The position numbers and the translations under genes are program-made. The notes under the pieces were generated by a model that saw only the letters and a list, made by a program, of their open reading frames with translations, did not search any database and was not told the DNA's origin. Shown piece by piece: positions 28,564 to 40,787 of a stretch of 64,000 nucleotides of DNA (position 1 is the stretch's first letter; every line of letters begins with the position of its first letter). This stretch comes from Rosenbergiella epipactidis (GTDB lineage: Bacteria; Pseudomonadota; Gammaproteobacteria; Enterobacterales; Enterobacteriaceae), in contig NZ_JABBFQ010000004.1 in NCBI RefSeq assembly GCF_018494055.1, positions 1 to 64,000 on the forward strand, written 5' to 3'.

Positions 28564-29604
28564 ATGCATTATCACCGTATCCCCCATAGTAGTCTCGAGA
28601 TCAGTCAATTAGGCTTGGGTACCATGACCTTCGGTGAGCAAAACAGCGAAGCGGATGCCCATCAACAACTTGATTATGCCCGTGAGCGTGGCATTAATCT
28701 GATTGATACTGCCGAAATGTATCCTGTGCCCCCGCGCCCAGAGACCCAAGGCCTCACAGAACGCTATATCGGTAGCTGGTTAAAGAAAAGCGGTCAACGT
28801 GACAAAATCATCCTTGCCAGCAAAGTGGCCGGGCCGGTACGCGGAAACGATGCCTCGATCCGCCCACAGCAGGCGTTAGACCGGAAAAATATCCGTCAGG
28901 CGCTAGAAGCAAGCCTTACCCGCCTGAACACAGACTATCTGGATCTCTACCAGTTACATTGGCCGCAGCGTCCTACCAACTGTTTCGGTAAGCTTGAATA
29001 TCAATACAGCGATGACAATGTGCCTGTCACCCTTCTCGATACGCTCGATGCGCTGTCTGAACATGTTCGCGCGGGAAAGATCCGTTATATCGGTGTGTCG
29101 AATGAGACGCCATGGGGAGTGATGCGCTATCTTCACCTCGCAGAAAAGCATGATCTGCCGCGTATTGTCTCAATTCAAAACCCCTACAGCTTGGTCAATC
29201 GCAGCTTTGAGATTGGTTTATCCGAGATCAGTCAGTTTGAGGGCGTCGAGTTACTGGCTTACTCCTGCTTGGCATTTGGGACATTGAGCGGTAAATACCT
29301 TGACGGTAAGCGCCCAGAGAAGGCCCGTAACACGCTGTTTAGCCGCTTTACCCGTTATAACGGCGACTATACCGAACAAGCCATTGCGCAGTACGTTGCG
29401 CTCGCTCAGGCGCATCAGTTAGATCCTTCACAGATGGCGCTAGCCTACGTTCGGCAACAGCCTTTCGTCGCCAGCACGCTTTTAGGGGCGACAACCTTAG
29501 CGCAGCTTGAGCAAAATGTTGAAAGTTATGAGGTAACGCTAAGTGAAGAAGTGTTGGCGGGTATTGAGGCGATCCATCGCCGTTTTCCTAATCCTGCTCC
29601 CTGA
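28564..29604 (+). CDS. tas: Aldo/keto reductase Tas
   Basis: This is a NADP(H)-dependent aldo-keto reductase of the Tas type (346 aa, the E. coli length). It has the catalytic pattern DTAEMYPVPP (Asp and Tyr of the AKR tetrad), the lysine in ILASKVAGP and the histidine in LYQLHWPQR. The physiological substrate is not established; E. coli tas complements tyrosine auxotrophy of starved cells. It starts 12 nt after ygdR and is convergent with lplT. Confidence 0.95.
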   Translation: MHYHRIPHSSLEISQLGLGTMTFGEQNSEADAHQQLDYARERGINLIDTAEMYPVPPRPETQGLTERYIGSWLKKSGQRDKIILASKVAGPVRGNDASIRPQQALDRKNIRQALEASLTRLNTDYLDLYQLHWPQRPTNCFGKLEYQYSDDNVPVTLLDTLDALSEHVRAGKIRYIGVSNETPWGVMRYLHLAEKHDLPRIVSIQNPYSLVNRSFEIGLSEISQFEGVELLAYSCLAFGTLSGKYLDGKRPEKARNTLFSRFTRYNGDYTEQAIAQYVALAQAHQLDPSQMALAYVRQQPFVASTLLGATTLAQLEQNVESYEVTLSEEVLAGIEAIHRRFPNPAP

Positions 29605-29613
29605 TCAATAAGG

Positions 29614-30807
29614 CTACGCTTTTCGTTTTAACTGCCACATCCATAAACAGGTGATCGCTAACGCAAATAAAATGCCGAAGGCGACACCTGTCACTACTGC
29701 CGAAGCCCCCAACCAAATCGCCGCGCTATACAGCACTAACATCGCCAACATTACGCTGTTCTCTCCTAGGTTTTGCACGGCAATGGCGCTGCCGGTTCCC
29801 ACCGTATGTTGCCCACGCTCTTGAAGGAGTGCATTGAGCGGCACAACGAAGAAACCGCCAAAGATGCCGACTAACACCAATAAACCGTAAGCGGGCAGCA
29901 GGTGCGTTTCCAGTGCGAACACCACCACTAATAATCCTACCGCGATACCTGCGGGTAAGGCTTTGCCCGCATGCTGTAAGGAAACCCATTTCGCCGCCAC
30001 AAATGCGCCGACAACAATCCCTATCGCGACCATCGCGTTAAGCGTGGTCGGGGTGGTGTTATCCTGAATGCCAAGCGCTACCGGTACCCAGATCACCAAG
30101 AGGAAACGCAAGGTGACGCCTGCACCCCAAAACATGCTGGTACCAATCAATGAAAAGCGGCAGGTCTTATCTTGCCATAAGGTACGACACGCCTTAAAAA
30201 ACTGATCGACTAAACGTTTCGGATGGTAATTGCCATACGGCCGTGCCGCCTCCAGCTTGGGGATCATGACGTTTGCCATTACCGCTAGCGCATAGATAAT
30301 GGCACAGACCAGGAGTGCGGTAGAGACATGCCAATCTGCCAAGATACCCCCACTAACCGAGCCGAGTAGAATGGCAGCGATGGTCGATCCCTCCATAAGC
30401 CCGTTACCTTTCACCAGCTGTTTGGTCGGCAGTAATTCACCCAAGATGCCATATTTGGCTGGGGAATAGGCCGCTGCGCCAATACCGACCAAGCTATAGC
30501 CGAGGAAAGGGCTAATGTTTACGCCAATGGCAATCACGCCAATCAGCTTGATGCTGTTCGCCACCATCATGACACGGCCTTTCGAGAAGCGATCCGCAAA
30601 GTGCCCGACGAAGGGTGCCAACAAGATGTAGGCAATAACAAACACCATTTGTAGGATCGGCTGGCTCCAATCGGGGTACTCGGCATTTTTAAGCAGGGCT
30701 AAGGTTGCAAAGAGCAGCGCATTATCCCCGAATGCAGAGAAAAATTGCGCCAGTAAAACCGGGCGGAGACCCGGTACCTTAAGGGGTGATTCTGCAGATA
30801 ATTTCAT
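29614..30807 (-). CDS. lplT: Lysophospholipid transporter LplT
   Basis: LplT is a major-facilitator protein that flips lysophosphatidylethanolamine into the inner leaflet for reacylation by Aas. It has 397 aa (the E. coli size), about 12 hydrophobic segments, the N-terminal [19 protein letters not shown] motif and the MFS loop [13 protein letters not shown]. Its ATG is two bases after the aas stop, so the two genes form one operon. Confidence 0.96.
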   Translation of the reverse strand: MKLSAESPLKVPGLRPVLLAQFFSAFGDNALLFATLALLKNAEYPDWSQPILQMVFVIAYILLAPFVGHFADRFSKGRVMMVANSIKLIGVIAIGVNISPFLGYSLVGIGAAAYSPAKYGILGELLPTKQLVKGNGLMEGSTIAAILLGSVSGGILADWHVSTALLVCAIIYALAVMANVMIPKLEAARPYGNYHPKRLVDQFFKACRTLWQDKTCRFSLIGTSMFWGAGVTLRFLLVIWVPVALGIQDNTTPTTLNAMVAIGIVVGAFVAAKWVSLQHAGKALPAGIAVGLLVVVFALETHLLPAYGLLVLVGIFGGFFVVPLNALLQERGQHTVGTGSAIAVQNLGENSVMLAMLVLYSAAIWLGASAVVTGVAFGILFALAITCLWMWQLKRKA

Positions 30808-30809
30808 TG

Positions 30810-32972
30810 TTACCCATTTTGAGAATGTGAACGCGCTGGCTCTGCTGCCATCGCTTTAAGAGAGACATAATCGGGTTTACCGCTACCGAGTACCGGTAGA
30901 CTATCAACAACACGAATATCTCGCGGCACCAGAAGTTCGCTGTGGCCTTTCGCCTTGGCTTCACTCAATAATGCGTCGCGTTGCAATTGCGCATCGGTGG
31001 TGAAAAGCACTAACGCCTCCCCTTTCTGCGCGTCCTCTTTTACCGACACCGCATGCTGTTTATCAGGAGAGACCGCCATCACTAAAGATTCAACGCTTTC
31101 CAGTGAGACCATCTCACCCGCTAATTTGGCAAACCGTTTCACCCGACCTTGGATCCGGCAGAAGCCATCTTGGTCGAAGCTGACAACATCGCCCGTATCG
31201 TACCAACCGGCATCGAGTTGCCCTTCGCCGTTATCCGCGGCAGGTGGCTCGATATGCCCTGGGTTATCCACGCGTAAATAGCCTTTCATAATATTCGGGC
31301 CACGTACCTGAAGACGGCCGCCTTGTTCAATCCCTGGTACCGCGATCAGACGGAAGTCCATGGCGGGCAGTAAACGACCAACCGTATTAATCTTAGCCGC
31401 CATCGGCAGATTGATCGATAAGACTGGCGCGCATTCTGTTGCGCCATACCCCTCTAAAATACGGATACCGAATTTCTCGGCGTAAAGCTTACGGACATTC
31501 TCTTGGAGCTTCTCCGCCCCGGCGACCACATAACGTAAACGTGCGAAGTCGTAACCGTCGGCAAAGCGCCCATAATAGTTTAAGAACGTCGAAGTGCCGA
31601 ACAACACCGTGCAGTCTTGGTCATAGACCAGTTCGGGAATGACTCGATAATGTAAGGGGCTTGGATAGAGAAAGGCTTTAGCGCCGGTAGAGAGGGGTAA
31701 CAGTAAGCCGACTGTCAGGCCAAAGGCATGGAAGAGCGGCATCGCAGATAAGAAACAGTCTCGTGGCAAGAAGTCGGCGACGGTACGAATCTGCTCAACA
31801 TTGGCGAGCAAACTTTTATGGCTGTGTACCACGCCCTTCGGCACACCTTCGGATCCAGAAGTGAACAGGATTACGGCGGCGTCTTCTGGCTGCTGGGCAA
31901 CTTGCGCAGCTTTAGGGAAGAACAGATGCTTAGCTACCCACCACTTGTCTTCACCGGTCAGTGTCTCTTTTAAGTCTTCAAGATACAGCCAGCGAACATG
32001 CGGCGCATTCTCGACTAAATAGTGTAATTTCCCTTTATCGAGGAATTGGCGGGAGGTAAAGATGGTAGTGATTTCCGCAGCCTTGACGGCCGCCTGCAAA
32101 CCGCTGTTTCCCGCCGAATAGTTGAGCATGGCAGGAACACGGCCCCGTGCGGACGCCGCTAAGACGGTGGCAACAGTCACCACGCTATTGGGTAACAGTA
32201 GTCCGATATTTTGTCCCGGCTGAGTCTGTTTTTCTATGATACAGGCCACGCCCAATATTTTCTTAAGCAGCTGCCGGTAGCTGTTAACGGAAAAATTAAT
32301 GTCATCTACGCAGCCATGAGACCAGCCAAAACGCTGCGCGGCATGGATAAAGGCTTCATACAAGGTTTCACGCGGGCGGACAGCCATGCGTGCTTCTTGC
32401 ATGATATGCGCGAGATGTTCACCCGCTAACACCCGTCGCTCACGGGCTTTGGCGGCTTGCGGCATAGGGATATGTGTCGCCGGTAAGATAAAGAGACGAA
32501 TTTTAGGGAATAAGCGACGTTTAGCCGGTAAGCGACTAAAGGGCGTGTATTCAGCGCCTTCGATACGAACGGGAATAACCGTTGCCGCGGTTTTTGCGGC
32601 AATAAAACCGGCCCCGCTATAAATCTTCATCAATGATCCGGTGACGGAAATACGCCCTTCAGGAAAGATGATAACCGGTCGGCCACTGTTCACTTCTTTG
32701 ACCAAGCGCTTCATGGTCATCGGTCTAGCGGGGTCCAAGGCGACTACATCGGCCCAGCGCTTAACCCTGCGTAGCGCCCAATGGTCCGCATAAGTCGCCG
32801 TTATCGCGAAGACCGGTTTGACCGGTAAGAAAAGAGCAAGAAGGATACCATCAAGAAAGGAGACGTGATTCGGCGTAATAATCACTTTTTGGGAAGTAAA
32901 AGAGGAAGTCTCTCCCTGTACTTCAACTCGCCAGACGAGTTGACACACCCACCGCAAAAATTTGAGCAACAT
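30810..32972 (-). CDS. aas: Bifunctional acyltransferase / acyl-ACP synthetase Aas
   Basis: Aas reacylates 2-acyl-lysophosphatidylethanolamine at the inner membrane. The 720-aa protein (E. coli 719) has an N-terminal PlsC-type acyltransferase domain with the NHVSFLD motif and the FPEGRIS block, a linker, and an AMP-forming synthetase domain with the phosphate loop [29 protein letters not shown] and the YDTGDVV block. It is the first gene of the aas-lplT operon. In E. coli the omr sRNA genes lie directly upstream; here the efflux operon and a PBP gene intervene. Confidence 0.97.
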   Translation of the reverse strand: MLLKFLRWVCQLVWRVEVQGETSSFTSQKVIITPNHVSFLDGILLALFLPVKPVFAITATYADHWALRRVKRWADVVALDPARPMTMKRLVKEVNSGRPVIIFPEGRISVTGSLMKIYSGAGFIAAKTAATVIPVRIEGAEYTPFSRLPAKRRLFPKIRLFILPATHIPMPQAAKARERRVLAGEHLAHIMQEARMAVRPRETLYEAFIHAAQRFGWSHGCVDDINFSVNSYRQLLKKILGVACIIEKQTQPGQNIGLLLPNSVVTVATVLAASARGRVPAMLNYSAGNSGLQAAVKAAEITTIFTSRQFLDKGKLHYLVENAPHVRWLYLEDLKETLTGEDKWWVAKHLFFPKAAQVAQQPEDAAVILFTSGSEGVPKGVVHSHKSLLANVEQIRTVADFLPRDCFLSAMPLFHAFGLTVGLLLPLSTGAKAFLYPSPLHYRVIPELVYDQDCTVLFGTSTFLNYYGRFADGYDFARLRYVVAGAEKLQENVRKLYAEKFGIRILEGYGATECAPVLSINLPMAAKINTVGRLLPAMDFRLIAVPGIEQGGRLQVRGPNIMKGYLRVDNPGHIEPPAADNGEGQLDAGWYDTGDVVSFDQDGFCRIQGRVKRFAKLAGEMVSLESVESLVMAVSPDKQHAVSVKEDAQKGEALVLFTTDAQLQRDALLSEAKAKGHSELLVPRDIRVVDSLPVLGSGKPDYVSLKAMAAEPARSHSQNG

Positions 32973-32987
32973 GTTTTCCCTGTAAAG

Positions 32988-33018
32988 ATCAAAGGTATCA
33001 GAGTTCGATACCTTTGAT
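32988..33018. terminator. Stem-loop between efflux operon and aas
   Basis: A perfect 12-bp inverted repeat (ATCAAAGGTATC at 32988-32999, GATACCTTTGAT at 33007-33018) lies after the outer membrane factor gene and 16 nt before aas. It lacks a good T run on either strand, so it may be a weak terminator, an mRNA-stabilising hairpin or an operator. Confidence 0.4.
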
Positions 33019-33094
33019 TAAACACGTTTAACGCTCTGCTGACAAATTTTGTCGTGAAATATAGGTTAACTAATTTAATGACTTATAGTGATAA

Positions 33095-34492
33095 TCACTG
33101 TTCGGGCGCATGCCAACCACCGCCTAAGGCGGCAATTAAGGCAACGCTGCTTACCCACTGTTGGCTTTGTAACTGCAGCAACGATTGTTGTTCACTGAGA
33201 CTACTGTTTTCGGTGGTCGCCACGTCGAGGTAGTCGATCATTCCGGCATCATATTGATTACGAGTGACTTGGGCAGAGGTCATCGCCGCTTGGGCGGAGG
33301 CTTGTTGCGCGATAATCTCCTCATCGAGCGTGTTAAGTTCAACCAGGTTGTCTTCGACATCTTGCATCGCCGTTAACACCGTTTGTCGATAGTTGGCCAC
33401 TTGCGCATCATAGGCAGCGCGGGCTTGGGCCACGGAGGCTTTGGTCGCGCCGAAATCCAAAATCGTCCCACTCAGTTCGGGGCCGAGTGACCAAACCCGA
33501 TAAGGGAGAGAGAACAGGTTATGCAATTCGCTGGCACTGGTCCCACCGGAGGCACTCAGCGTTAGATCAGGGAAATAACCGGCAATCGCCACCCCAATCG
33601 CTTCGTTCGCCGCCGCCATTGAGCGTTCGGCTACCGCGATATCCGGACGGCGCTGTAATAGCTTGGAAGGTACCATCACCGGTATCTTCGGTAACGTCGC
33701 GGTGAGCGGCGCAGCGGCTAAGGAGAACTCTGCTGGCGTTTTCCCTAACAGCGTGGCAATGGCGTGTTCATACTGCGCCCGTTGCCAGGTAATTCCGAGT
33801 AAGGTTGACCGTGCGCTCTGTAATTGCATCTGCGCTTGCGCAACCGTTGCCCGGTTCTCACTGCCCGCTTGGTATTTATTATTGATAATCCGCAAGTAGC
33901 CTTGGTAAGCATCAATGCTTTTCTGATATAGCGCGATACGCTGGTCTAGGATACGTAATTGGAAATAATCTTGCGCCAAGGTACTTTGTGCACTGAGGGT
34001 GGCGTTGGCTAAGTCGGCTTGGCTAGACTGTGCGCTTGCTCTGTCTTCAGCCGCTTGTCGGCGTAATTTTCCCCATAAGTCCAGCTCCCAGCTGGCGCTG
34101 AGTTGTGCCGAGTGCCTATTGCTGGTGGTGCGTTGACCCGAGCTAGCGCTGCCACTGCGCGTCGATTGTACCGCGCCAGTGACTGTTGGATAGAGGTTAG
34201 CCGTGGCTTGATCGGTAAGCGCTAACGCTTGCCGATACTGTGCCGCATACATTGCGACGTTTTGGTTAGAGACCGCCACTTGCGAGAGTAACTGATTCAG
34301 CTGTGGGTCTTGATAGACCTGCCACCACTCCCCTTTCTGTACGCTATCCTGTGGCTGCGCTTGCTGCCACCCTTTGGCTTCTTTAAACGCCAGCGGCATA
34401 GACTGCGTGGGGCGATGATAGTCTGGGCCGACCATACACCCAGTAAGCATCAGTATCACACTGAGGGTCGAGAGGTTAAAAGCTAATTTCAT
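33095..34492 (-). CDS. Outer membrane factor lipoprotein of the MdtABC pump (OprM/OpmB-like)
   Basis: This is a TolC/NodT-type outer-membrane channel of a tripartite efflux pump. From the ATG at 34492 it has 465 aa, with a signal peptide ending in the lipobox MLTGC followed by MVGPDYHRP, the hallmark of OprM/NodT lipoproteins. Two outer-membrane efflux repeats follow (helical, Ala/Gln-rich, with LLQRRPDIAVAERSMAAANEAIGVA). A longer frame from 34561 would run back into mdtC. The start overlaps the mdtC stop (ATGA). E. coli mdtABC lacks such a gene and uses TolC; Pseudomonas muxABC-opmB has it in this place. Confidence 0.92.
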   Translation of the reverse strand: MKLAFNLSTLSVILMLTGCMVGPDYHRPTQSMPLAFKEAKGWQQAQPQDSVQKGEWWQVYQDPQLNQLLSQVAVSNQNVAMYAAQYRQALALTDQATANLYPTVTGAVQSTRSGSASSGQRTTSNRHSAQLSASWELDLWGKLRRQAAEDRASAQSSQADLANATLSAQSTLAQDYFQLRILDQRIALYQKSIDAYQGYLRIINNKYQAGSENRATVAQAQMQLQSARSTLLGITWQRAQYEHAIATLLGKTPAEFSLAAAPLTATLPKIPVMVPSKLLQRRPDIAVAERSMAAANEAIGVAIAGYFPDLTLSASGGTSASELHNLFSLPYRVWSLGPELSGTILDFGATKASVAQARAAYDAQVANYRQTVLTAMQDVEDNLVELNTLDEEIIAQQASAQAAMTSAQVTRNQYDAGMIDYLDVATTENSSLSEQQSLLQLQSQQWVSSVALIAALGGGWHAPEQ

Positions 34493-37400
34493 GACGCATT
34501 TCCTGAATGACGAAAACGGTGCCAGCGTTGACGAGTCACCTGACTCACTTTGTCTAGCCATAGATACACGACTGGCGTGGTGAAGAGTGTTAAGAGCTGA
34601 CTGAGTGCCAACCCTCCGGCAATCGCAATCCCCAACGGACTTCGGAGGTCAGCATCACCGCCACTCCCTAATGCCATCGGCAGCGCACCGAAAAATGCCG
34701 CTAAGGTGGTCATCATAATCGGACGAAAACGCTTTAAGCAGGCTTCGGTGATCGCTTGTTGCGGCGTCATACCGCGACGCTCGGCATCCAGCGCAAAATC
34801 GATCAACATTATGGCGTTCTTCTTCACAATACCAATCAGCAAGATAATGCCGATCAGCGCGATAACCGTCAGCTGGGTATTGGTTAAGATTAACAATAGC
34901 AGTGCCCCGACCCCGGCAGAGGGCAGCGTAGATAAGATCGTCAGCGGATGAATATAGCTCTCATATAACATCCCGAGGACGATATAGACCGCCGCCAAGG
35001 CCGCGAGGATCAACCACGGTAAGGTTGCCGTTAATTGGCTAAAGGCTTGCGCTGTTCCTTGGAAACTGGCGGCAATGGTATCGGGGACACCGATCTTCGC
35101 CATCGTCTGCTTGATCAGCGCCTGCGCTTGTTCGAGCGAGACGCCATCGGCTAAGTTAAACGCGATGGTGCTGGTTGCCGACTGCCCTTGGTGCGCCACC
35201 GATAACGGCGCATTCGCCCCACTAAATTTGGCAATCGCGGAAAGCGGAATACGGTCGCCATCATCGTTAAGCACATAGATCTTCGACAGCTCATTCGCAT
35301 CCTGCGTGTTGCTACTTTGCAACATCATCACCACTTTATACTGATTTAGGGTTTTATAGATGGTCGCAATTTGCCGCTGACTGAAGGCATTATTCAGCAT
35401 AGTGTCCAGCATATTGACGTCGACGCCAAGGCGCATTGCCGCGTCACGATCGATGGTGATCATCACCTCCTGACCACCGGTTTGCGAATCGGAGTCGACA
35501 CTGGTCAATTGCGGTAAGGCGCTAAACGCCTTCTGCACTTTTGGCGTCCACTCGCGTAATAGCGCCAGATCATCCGCCTGTAGGCTGTATTGGTAGGAGG
35601 CATTGGCACTGCGGCCGCCGACGCGTAAATCTTGTGCCGCCATTAAGAACATCTGTGCGCCAGCGATCTGACTGCCTTTCATACTGAGGCGGTTAGCGAT
35701 TTCGGTCGCGGATGCTTTACGCTGATCGAGGGATTTGAGTTTCACAAAGAACGTCGCTGAACTGCGCGAGCCAAACATGCCACCGCCGCGCGAGGACATC
35801 ACCGCATCGACATCAGGGTCATGTAAGATCAGCTGGGTAAATTGATTGACCTTCGGCGTCATCGCCTCGAACGAGACACTTTGGTCAGCCCTGACCATCC
35901 CCATCAACATTCCGGTATCTTGGTCGGGGAAGAAGCCTTTCTGTACCACGGTAAACAGATAGAAATTTAATAACACTGTCGCCAGCAGGCCGAGCATGGT
36001 TATTTTCTGGTGGGCAAGTACCCACTTCAATCCACGGCTATACAGCGCTAATAACGCGGTTAATCGACCTTCAATCCATTGGAAAACCGGATGGGGACGA
36101 TGGGTCACCGGCGGGCGGCGTTTAAGTAAGCGTGCGCAGAGCATTGGGGTCAGACTGAGCGAGACAAACATCGAAATCACTAACGAGATCGATAGGGTGA
36201 CTGCAAACTCCCTAAATAGCCGCCCAACAATGCTGCCCATCAGGAGAATAGGAATAAAAACGGCAATCAGCGAGGCGGTCATCGAAAGCACCGTAAAGCT
36301 CACTTCCTTGGCGCCACGGATCGCTGCCCGTACCGGACTCAATCCTTCTTCGATATGCCGTATGATATTTTCCAAGACCACTATCGCATCGTCGACCACA
36401 AAGCCGGTGGCGATAATCAATGCCATCAGCGATAAGTTATCGAGGCTATACCCGAGCAGGTACATAAAGATGCAAGTGCCGATTAGCGATACCGGCAGCG
36501 CTAACGCCGGGATTAAAACCGAACGCCAATCTCGTAGGAAGATAAACACTACGGCAACCACCAGCATCACGGCGACCAGTAAGGTCTCTTCGGTTTCATA
36601 AAGGGACGAGCGGACATTGGGCGATCGGTCTAACACCAGCTGTAAGGAGGTATCCGCCGGTAATTGTTCACGCAGTTGCGGCAGCTTGGCTTTAATCTCG
36701 TCGATGGTCACCAGCATGTTGGCGCCCGCTTGGCGAGTCACCCCGAGCATCACCGCAGGGTTACCATTTAGCGCACCGCCGACATACTTATCTTGTACCC
36801 CGTCATAGATGGTCGCCACGTCCTTCAGACGTAATGCTTTCCCCCCCTGATAACGGATGATCAGATCTTGATAGAGCGCGGCTTTATCTAATTGACTGTT
36901 TCCGTCAATCGCCCAAGAGAGGTGTGGGCCTTGAATGATCCCCTTCGGCAGATTCGAGGTGCTATTGGCGACCGCTTTACGCACTTCGTCCAAGGAAACG
37001 CCATACTGCGTCAATTTATTAGGTTGCAGATCAATGCGCACAGCCGGTAAGGCACTGCCCATTAGCGAGACTTCACCGACCCCACTCACCTGCGCCAAGA
37101 CTTGCTCGATTTCACTCTCAGCAATATCGTACAGCTGGCCTGCGGTGCGGATTTTCGAGGTGAGTGCCAGTAAGACGATCGGCGCATCAGACGGGTTGGC
37201 TTTACGATAGGTCGGTAACGACGGCATGCTGCTTGGCAGCAAACTCCGCGAGGCATTAATCGCTGCCTGAACATCACGGGCAGCACCGTTAATATCCCGG
37301 TCAAGATCGAACTGTAGCACGACTCGAGTTGAGCTTTGCGAGCTGCTGGAGGTCATCTCTGACACCCCAGCGATCTGCCCTAACGCCCGCTCTAACGGCG

Positions 37401-37593
37401 TGGCCACCGTAGCCGCCATGGTTTCAGGGCTTGCCCCCGGTAAGCTTGCCGAGACCATAATGGTCGGGAAGTCGACCTGAGGCAAGGGGGCCACCGGCAA
37501 GAGCCGATAGCCTAAAAAGCCCAGCAGTACCAACGCCGCGGTCAGCAATAATGTCGCGACCGGGCGGAATATAAATAAGCGCGTAATATTCAT
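34489..37593 (-). CDS. mdtC: RND efflux transporter MdtC
   Basis: MdtC is one of the two proton-driven RND subunits that form the MdtB2C heterotrimer exporting bile salts, novobiocin and other drugs in E. coli. The 1034-aa protein begins [15 protein letters not shown] and has 12 membrane segments and two large periplasmic loops. TM4 carries the proton-relay pair in [16 protein letters not shown], and TM10 carries [18 protein letters not shown]. Features such as [25 protein letters not shown] match MdtC rather than MdtB. It overlaps mdtB by 4 nt and the outer membrane factor by 4 nt. Confidence 0.95.
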   Translation of the reverse strand: MNITRLFIFRPVATLLLTAALVLLGFLGYRLLPVAPLPQVDFPTIMVSASLPGASPETMAATVATPLERALGQIAGVSEMTSSSSQSSTRVVLQFDLDRDINGAARDVQAAINASRSLLPSSMPSLPTYRKANPSDAPIVLLALTSKIRTAGQLYDIAESEIEQVLAQVSGVGEVSLMGSALPAVRIDLQPNKLTQYGVSLDEVRKAVANSTSNLPKGIIQGPHLSWAIDGNSQLDKAALYQDLIIRYQGGKALRLKDVATIYDGVQDKYVGGALNGNPAVMLGVTRQAGANMLVTIDEIKAKLPQLREQLPADTSLQLVLDRSPNVRSSLYETEETLLVAVMLVVAVVFIFLRDWRSVLIPALALPVSLIGTCIFMYLLGYSLDNLSLMALIIATGFVVDDAIVVLENIIRHIEEGLSPVRAAIRGAKEVSFTVLSMTASLIAVFIPILLMGSIVGRLFREFAVTLSISLVISMFVSLSLTPMLCARLLKRRPPVTHRPHPVFQWIEGRLTALLALYSRGLKWVLAHQKITMLGLLATVLLNFYLFTVVQKGFFPDQDTGMLMGMVRADQSVSFEAMTPKVNQFTQLILHDPDVDAVMSSRGGGMFGSRSSATFFVKLKSLDQRKASATEIANRLSMKGSQIAGAQMFLMAAQDLRVGGRSANASYQYSLQADDLALLREWTPKVQKAFSALPQLTSVDSDSQTGGQEVMITIDRDAAMRLGVDVNMLDTMLNNAFSQRQIATIYKTLNQYKVVMMLQSSNTQDANELSKIYVLNDDGDRIPLSAIAKFSGANAPLSVAHQGQSATSTIAFNLADGVSLEQAQALIKQTMAKIGVPDTIAASFQGTAQAFSQLTATLPWLILAALAAVYIVLGMLYESYIHPLTILSTLPSAGVGALLLLILTNTQLTVIALIGIILLIGIVKKNAIMLIDFALDAERRGMTPQQAITEACLKRFRPIMMTTLAAFFGALPMALGSGGDADLRSPLGIAIAGGLALSQLLTLFTTPVVYLWLDKVSQVTRQRWHRFRHSGNAS

Positions 37594-40500
37594 CGTTCAT
37601 CCCGACGACGTTGTTGTTTCCTTGCAATGAAACGGCGTCCACGTTCAGACCAGTGATCGAACCAGAGGTAGATGACTGGCGTCGAGAAAAGCGTTAGGAA
37701 TTGGCTGACAATCAACCCGCCGACAATCACTAATCCTAGAGGCTGACGCAGCTCGGCACCCGAACCACTGGCTAACATTAGGGGTAATGCCCCCAGCAAT
37801 GCCGCCATGGTGGTCATTAAAATCGGACGGAAACGCAGTAAACAGGCTTGGTGGATCGCATCACGCGGCGATAGATGCTTTACATGCTCCGCCTGCAGGG
37901 CGAAATCGATCATCATAATCGCATTTTTCTTTACGATACCAATCAGCAGGATCACGCCTATCAGCGCAATTAGACTGAATTCACTGCCACTCAGCAGCAG
38001 TGCCAATAGCGCACCAATCGCCGCCGAAGGCAGAGTCGAGAGGATGGTGACCGGATGAATAAAGCTTTCATAGAGGATCCCCAACACCAGATACATGGTC
38101 AGCAGCGCCGCGAGAATCAACCACAATGTGTTGCTGGTGGCACTTTGGAACGAAGAGGCCTCACCTTGGTACTGCAAGGAGATACTGTCTGGCAGAGCGA
38201 GCTGTTGACTCACCTCATTGATAGCTTGCTGCGCTTCCTCAATCGAGTACCCGTCCGCTAAGTTGAAAGAGACCATCACCGCAGGATATTGATTAAGGCG
38301 CATATTCATCAGCGAGCCGAGGCGTTGATGCACCGTCGCCACCGCGGTCAATTTGACCATACCACTCTCGGTAGAGGTCGAGGTGGTGCTAGAGCTAGAA
38401 CTAGAACTGGAGCTTGTGCTACTCGACGTACTGCTGCTGGCGGCACTGTTAGAGGTCACCGAGCTTTTCAGCCAAATATCATCCAAGGAAGCGGGGGTTT
38501 GCTGGTATTTTGGTGCCACCTCTAGGACTACCCGATACTGGTTAGACTGGGTAAATATCGTCGAGATCAAGCGTTGGCCGAAGGCATTGTACAGTGCCGT
38601 ATCGACGTCCGACGCAGTGATCCCTAACCGCGATGCCTTATCACGGTCTAAATCGACATAGGCAATGCGGCCTTGATCCTGCAGGTTGCTCACCACATCG
38701 CTAAATTCTGGCCGCTTGGCAAGCGCCGCAATTAATTGAGGCGTCCACTTCACTAAGTTTTCACTGCTGAGATCGGTAAGGGTAAATTGGTATTGGTTAG
38801 GCGTCACTTGGTCGTTAACGGTTAAGTCTTGTGACGACTGTAAGTACAGCTGAATCCCCGGTACCTGTTTAGCCGCCTGTTTTAAGTCGGTGATCACCTT
38901 ATCGGCCCGCTCGCTGCGGTCCTCGAAAGATTTCAGCGTAATTTGTAAGTGCCCACTATTTAGGCTGGTATTTGTCCCATCAATACCGATGGTCGAGGTT
39001 AAGGCATCAACATTGTCGTTCTTAAGGATGATCGCGGCTAGTTGCTTTTGCCGTTTCGCCATCTCTTGGAACGACACATCTTGCGAGGCAATGGTAATAC
39101 CTTGGATCATGCCGGTATCTTGTTGTGGAAAGAAGCCTTTCGGTACCACCAGATAGAGTAACGCCGTCAGCACAAAGGTCCCGACTGCCACCAGTAACGT
39201 CAACTTCTGATGATTCAACACCACGCTGAGTAATCGGTCGTAACCCCGCACAATCTTCTCAAACCATTGCTCGCCTTTCTGCGCAAAGCGTGACTGTTGC
39301 TCGGCAGGCGTGTGCTTCAGTAAGTAAGCACAGAGCATTGGCGTCAGGGTTAAGGAGACAAACATCGAGACCAATATCGATACCGCCAGCGTGATCGCAA
39401 ACTCACGGAATAAACGGCCGACTACATCGCCCATAAACAGCAGCGGGATCAGCACAGCAATTAACGAGAACGTTAACGATATAATGGTGAAACCAATCTG
39501 TTGTGATCCTTTGAGCGCCGCCTGCATCGGCGACTCGCCCTCTTCCAGACGTCGAGAAATATTCTCCACCACCACTATCGCATCATCAATAACGAAGCCA
39601 GTGGCGATAGTTAACGCCATCAACGAGAGGTTATTCAGGCTAAAGCCTAGGAGGTACATCACGCCGAAAGTCCCGATCAGCGAGAGTGGCACGGCAACAC
39701 TCGGGATCAGCGTCGCCGCGATATTGCGTAGAAACAGGAATGTCACCATCACCACTAAGGCAATCGACAGCACCATCTCAAATTGGACATCACTGATTGA
39801 GGCCCGAATAGTTTGGGTACGGTCCGCGACAATCTGGAGTTTTACACCGTCAGGTAAGGTCTGCTGGAGTTTCGGTAACTGCGCCTTAATATCATCCACC
39901 ACCTGAATTACGTTAGCGCCGGGTTGTCGCTGCACGTTCATAATGATTGCCGGATGATTATCTGCCCAAGCCGATTGGAAGGTGTTCTCAGCCCCTTGGG
40001 TAATAGTGGCAATATCTTTTAACCGCAGCGCCGCGCCATTCTGCCAAGTGATAATCAGATTAGCGTACTCTTCAGGGGTGCGCAGTTGGTCGTTGGCATC
40101 GATGGTGACCGAATGGAACTTACCGTCAAAGCCGCCTTTAGAGCCATTGACGTTGCTGTTCCCCACCACAGTGTTCACTTCTTCTAAGGTGAGGTTATGG
40201 GCGGCAAGGGCCGTTGGGTTTAACTGAATACGGATCGCCGGTTTATTACCGCCGTCTAGGCTTACCAGTCCGACGCCTGAAATCTGCGAGAGCTTAAGCG
40301 CTACTCGGGTATTTAACAGGTCTTGCACCCGCGTCAACGACAGGCTGTCGGAGGTCGCGGCAATAGTGACTACCGGGGTATCCGCTGGGTTAACCTTTTT
40401 ATAGGTCGGCGGATTGGGCAGATCACTGGGCAATAAGCTGTTCGCCGAGTTAATCGCCGCTTGCACTTCTTGCTCCGCCACATCAAGCGAGGTGGATAAG

Positions 40501-40787
40501 CCGAAGCGTAGCGTGATCAGTGAGGAACCGGAAGATGAGCTTGACGTCATGGCACTTAAGCCACTCATCTCGCCTAACTCACGCTCTAGCGGCGCCGTCA
40601 CCGAGGTGGACATGACTTCTGGGCTGGCCCCTGGATAGAGCGTGGTAACCTGAATCGTCGGGTAATCTACTTGCGGTAACGCCGAGACCGATAAGAACCG
40701 ATAAGCAAAGATCCCCGACAGCAGTACGGCCACCATTAACAGGACGGTGGCTACCGGACGTTGGATAAAGAGACGAGATGGATTCAT
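37590..40787 (-). CDS. mdtB: RND efflux transporter MdtB with a serine-rich insertion
   Basis: MdtB is the second RND subunit of the MdtABC pump. The 1065-aa protein is about 25 residues longer than E. coli MdtB (1040). It has the family start [16 protein letters not shown], the TM4 relay [24 protein letters not shown] and the TM10 [18 protein letters not shown]. The extra length is largely a Ser/Thr run in the second periplasmic loop (about 38361-38470), replacing a short turn before the segment [13 protein letters not shown]. The stretch looks flexible and unlikely to disturb the membrane core. The gene overlaps mdtA by one base and mdtC by four. Confidence 0.95.
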   Translation of the reverse strand: MNPSRLFIQRPVATVLLMVAVLLSGIFAYRFLSVSALPQVDYPTIQVTTLYPGASPEVMSTSVTAPLERELGEMSGLSAMTSSSSSGSSLITLRFGLSTSLDVAEQEVQAAINSANSLLPSDLPNPPTYKKVNPADTPVVTIAATSDSLSLTRVQDLLNTRVALKLSQISGVGLVSLDGGNKPAIRIQLNPTALAAHNLTLEEVNTVVGNSNVNGSKGGFDGKFHSVTIDANDQLRTPEEYANLIITWQNGAALRLKDIATITQGAENTFQSAWADNHPAIIMNVQRQPGANVIQVVDDIKAQLPKLQQTLPDGVKLQIVADRTQTIRASISDVQFEMVLSIALVVMVTFLFLRNIAATLIPSVAVPLSLIGTFGVMYLLGFSLNNLSLMALTIATGFVIDDAIVVVENISRRLEEGESPMQAALKGSQQIGFTIISLTFSLIAVLIPLLFMGDVVGRLFREFAITLAVSILVSMFVSLTLTPMLCAYLLKHTPAEQQSRFAQKGEQWFEKIVRGYDRLLSVVLNHQKLTLLVAVGTFVLTALLYLVVPKGFFPQQDTGMIQGITIASQDVSFQEMAKRQKQLAAIILKNDNVDALTSTIGIDGTNTSLNSGHLQITLKSFEDRSERADKVITDLKQAAKQVPGIQLYLQSSQDLTVNDQVTPNQYQFTLTDLSSENLVKWTPQLIAALAKRPEFSDVVSNLQDQGRIAYVDLDRDKASRLGITASDVDTALYNAFGQRLISTIFTQSNQYRVVLEVAPKYQQTPASLDDIWLKSSVTSNSAASSSTSSSTSSSSSSSSSTTSTSTESGMVKLTAVATVHQRLGSLMNMRLNQYPAVMVSFNLADGYSIEEAQQAINEVSQQLALPDSISLQYQGEASSFQSATSNTLWLILAALLTMYLVLGILYESFIHPVTILSTLPSAAIGALLALLLSGSEFSLIALIGVILLIGIVKKNAIMMIDFALQAEHVKHLSPRDAIHQACLLRFRPILMTTMAALLGALPLMLASGSGAELRQPLGLVIVGGLIVSQFLTLFSTPVIYLWFDHWSERGRRFIARKQQRRRDER
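38361..38470 (-). repeat. Ser/Thr low-complexity tract inside mdtB (hexamer-like repeat)
   Basis: Around 38390-38425 the DNA repeats a TCTAGY hexamer on the coding strand, alternating TCT and AGY serine codons, giving nine serines in a row within a longer Ser/Thr stretch. CTAG tetramers, normally rare in enterobacteria, occur repeatedly here. Multiples of three keep the frame, so copy-number change would only alter linker length. Confidence 0.75.

Noticed and set aside
38289-38661. Plus-strand frames opposite the mdtB serine tract (e.g. 38353-38661)
   Set aside because: They are antisense shadows of a conserved RND gene; their Leu/Glu runs are the reverse complement of serine codons.
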